A stretch of DNA of 14,581 nt from UBA12403 sp043808565 (GTDB lineage Bacteria; Patescibacteriota; Patescibacteriia; UBA9934; GWF2-40-263), in contig JAZDEQ010000030.1 in NCBI GenBank assembly GCA_043808565.1, forward strand, positions 1-14,581, given 5' to 3'. Positions 13,901-14,581 of the stretch are shown in pieces. The notes under the pieces are model-generated. The model had not been told where the DNA came from. It did not search any database and was given only the letters and a program-made list of their open reading frames with translations. Every line of letters begins with the position of its first letter. The stretch's first letter is position 1. A program made the translations under genes and the position numbers.

Positions 13901-14581
13901 GCGCCAGCATCAGCACCATCGTTGATGGTGACTGAACCAGTGCCGCCGTTAACCACGAATTCGCCACCGCCTGAACTAATAGCATTGTCCCAAGAACCAG
14001 CAAGGTTTATACCAGTTACGGTTCCAGCCGAAGTTGTGTCGCCGGTCAGAACAATACCATTTAAGAACGAACCAGCGTCATCGCCACCCAAACCGTTTAC
14101 TTCAATATTTATAGCATTCATTGTTTCACCAGCAGAAAGTTCTGTGCCAACATCAGCATCGATATAGAAACCATCGGCTGAAGCTGAATTATCATCAAAA
14201 TTCAAGACCATTACATCGGCTGTGTGATCTGTATTAGAGCCAGCATCAATATAAATACGGCTGGTTGCTCCGGTCGGAGATAAGTTGATATCACTCGCGG
14301 CGGTCAAAATAATGTCATCTTCGGCGCGTAATTCTACATCGTTTCCATTAGCCGCAGCTCCTGGAAGATCGGCGGTGCGCCCAGCTGAAATATCAACGTT
14401 ATATGTGCCGGCATTAGCCGCATCAGAAGCCGCGAGGCTTAAAGCACCGGCTGAAGTAGTGAAGTTGGAAGCGGCACCGCCGTCGATAGTCACACCACCA
14501 ACCCCGCCGTTAATATCGACGAGAATGGCTGTGGCATCAACTTCAGTGGCTGCGGCATTGCCGAGCAAAACTGATTGAGCA
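10759..14581 (-). CDS. Giant repeat-rich surface/fibre-like protein (5' end outside the window)
   Basis: The reading frame is open to the right edge (the in-frame codons above 14568 read AQSV), so at least 1273 residues are present and the true start is missing. Residue numbers here count from the TTG at 14566-14568. Composition is Ala, Gly, Thr, Asp, Ser with very few Lys/Arg and four Cys (903, 911, 1121, 1163). Residues 1-850 are beta-rich repeats, including five units in which a YG(I/L)-type strand is followed by a WD motif (SWDNA 192, GWDNA 400, AWDYG 494, GWDSA 688, EWDAD 792). Residues 954-1075 form a module beginning DLAEYYASQEVLTPGDVV and including GDYITSSTTPGYGMKA, which I recall from fibre-like bacterial surface proteins. 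Residues 1090-1193 look like a small beta-sandwich domain (QPIVTATL, GFRLCLDG, FNWMAMG). The tail (1205-1269) is Pro/Glu/Val/Ala repeats. No LPXTG or C-terminal membrane anchor is seen. The function is unknown; cell-surface adhesin or S-layer-associated is inference. Confidence 0.85.
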   Translation of the reverse strand, partial: AQSVLLGNAAATEVDATAILVDINGGVGGVTIDGGAASNFTTSAGALSLAASDAANAGTYNVDISAGRTADLPGAAANGNDVELRAEDDIILTAASDINLSPTGATSRIYIDAGSNTDHTADVMVLNFDDNSASADGFYIDADVGTELSAGETMNAINIEVNGLGGDDAGSFLNGIVLTGDTTSAGTVTGINLAGSWDNAISSGGGEFVVNGGTGSVTINDGADAGALTVEGTVLDINSLDFAGTGVITTTGGLTLGDVGDTTAITSSDWAIGTTGIITGVAFDANGVGNSLTNVDAADLTTDSLDFAQFADAMTIDAATTMTGAAGNALNLTRTATAAATENGMGLTFTAGVGDGADVYSALNIGVTSANHSAGTDKVYGLNIANLASADAEGDEVALYIGTGWDNALTIDAATTDSASADGVIKLTVDSTTAGNEAMYIDYEVTDDNGGPVIQSVINVLGTMTSNDSDDLYGIYIQELAGTAAPGNEYAIYQAGNAWDYGLVTEDVVWHNTAIGDSAQSLVKVTNNDSTVTAQNYLLDLGYKDDGEALADFIKVTDNNSGDTKFALNQGGDTEWTLDAGSDLSVAAGAAPTTDMLTITNAGQASVTDGVDALQATLTVSNASGNVIDVTPSVSNTAAAAEVFNVIDIDAFTATMNNGGGSLALNGLNLGNLTQTETAGTITASAISIGSGWDSAVSLVDGQTFSIVDSDAGTDGITSDMVSITGTTTDAAGLDGLAIGLTAANGTNRTNALLNGSLTSQGTAAGDIAYGVLLDLASVADAASTNKAIYVGATAEWDADLAFASTSPVIEMANTGALTFTDGTNTLLTVTDGGTVGNVSVSGNLAVEGIVDFGTDEAFGAVDVTPSVATGSWFTTDGTSQTLTDFDGGIDGQLIIIESTDATVFDCATAGPLLCGDDAENITTADNDTTVWVNNGGEAGMWHLISFVDASTQQTGADLAEYYASQEVLTPGDVVSIDRLNSENVKKSEGSRSADIVGVISTNPWDIMGTAGEGRYAVALTGNVVVKTTNENGSIAIGDYITSSTTPGYGMKADAGDPTVGIALSASDAEIGAINMLISRNNGSATVGELAVVDEPYTGSVTVLDHVYGSSDVAGRARIVSGDECVAVAFANEYEYQPIVTATLRSDVNIPGYWWVEEESSTGFRLCLDGTVAYDVEFNWMAMGVEEGKVSVSDGSTDEIILYVLDGSAPVAEEAAPVEAPVVSEAPVEESAPVEEPVVDEAPVEELVAEEAPVEEPAPVEAPAPEAPVAPVE

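Noticed and set aside
13469..14167. A 232-codon plus-strand open frame opposite the giant surface gene
   Set aside because: It is Ala/Val/Pro/Ser-rich and mirrors the Ala/Thr/Gly/Asp codon pattern of the opposite strand. It has no recognisable motif or start signal; stop codons are rare here because of composition. The same holds for 12293-12559, 12617-12874 and 14285-14578.

Overview
The window looks like a chromosomal segment from a Candidate Phyla Radiation (Patescibacteria) bacterium. The evidence is indirect. There is a small single-pass membrane protein with an NGQVYFG / LVKLGNE / HGPEDEM signature, a DHH-like protein with worn catalytic motifs, an O-antigen-ligase-like protein carrying a TPR tail, and a giant repeat-rich surface protein. 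I recognise all four types from CPR genomes from memory; no search was run. TGA is used as a stop (argS, valS), so the code is standard and not the UGA=Gly code of Gracilibacteria/Absconditabacteria. Strong Shine-Dalgarno sites are absent in front of most genes.

Left part (1-5964, minus strand): three aminoacyl-tRNA synthetase genes in the order valS, tyrS, argS. valS and tyrS overlap by 4 bp (ATGA). A 167-bp spacer holding a large inverted repeat separates tyrS from argS. valS carries two GC-rich palindromic insertions that are read through in frame as extra loops. Middle (5965-7376): a divergent intergenic region with another large inverted repeat and a plausible sigma70-type promoter, then a plus-strand DHH-like gene ending in a perfect 50-bp palindrome that probably works as a terminator in both directions.

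Right part (7426-14581, minus strand): a cell-envelope block. Reading in transcription direction, it starts with a >1270-residue, Ala/Thr/Gly/Asp-rich surface or fibre-like protein whose 5' end lies outside the window. Next comes a spacer with a terminator-like hairpin and two dispersed-type palindromic repeats, then a 170-residue membrane-anchored protein, then an 823-residue polytopic membrane protein with a Wzy/WaaL-like motif and C-terminal TPRs. A plausible but unproven reading is that the last two help build or modify the surface layer to which the giant protein belongs.

The most unusual signal is in the spacers. Four of them are built from degenerate 8- or 9-nt tandem units: CTACNAAT at 1-131, GGAGTNNT at 1889-2012, (G)GGATTTNT at 6030-6135, and ATACGAAT-like at 9913-9969. 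In the first three, two such arrays face each other as an inverted repeat. The unit sequence differs from spacer to spacer while the architecture is kept. No tRNA, rRNA, CRISPR array or insertion-sequence transposase was seen. No gene-free stretch exceeds 300 bases; the two longest (5965-6248 and 10488-10758) are described in the features.
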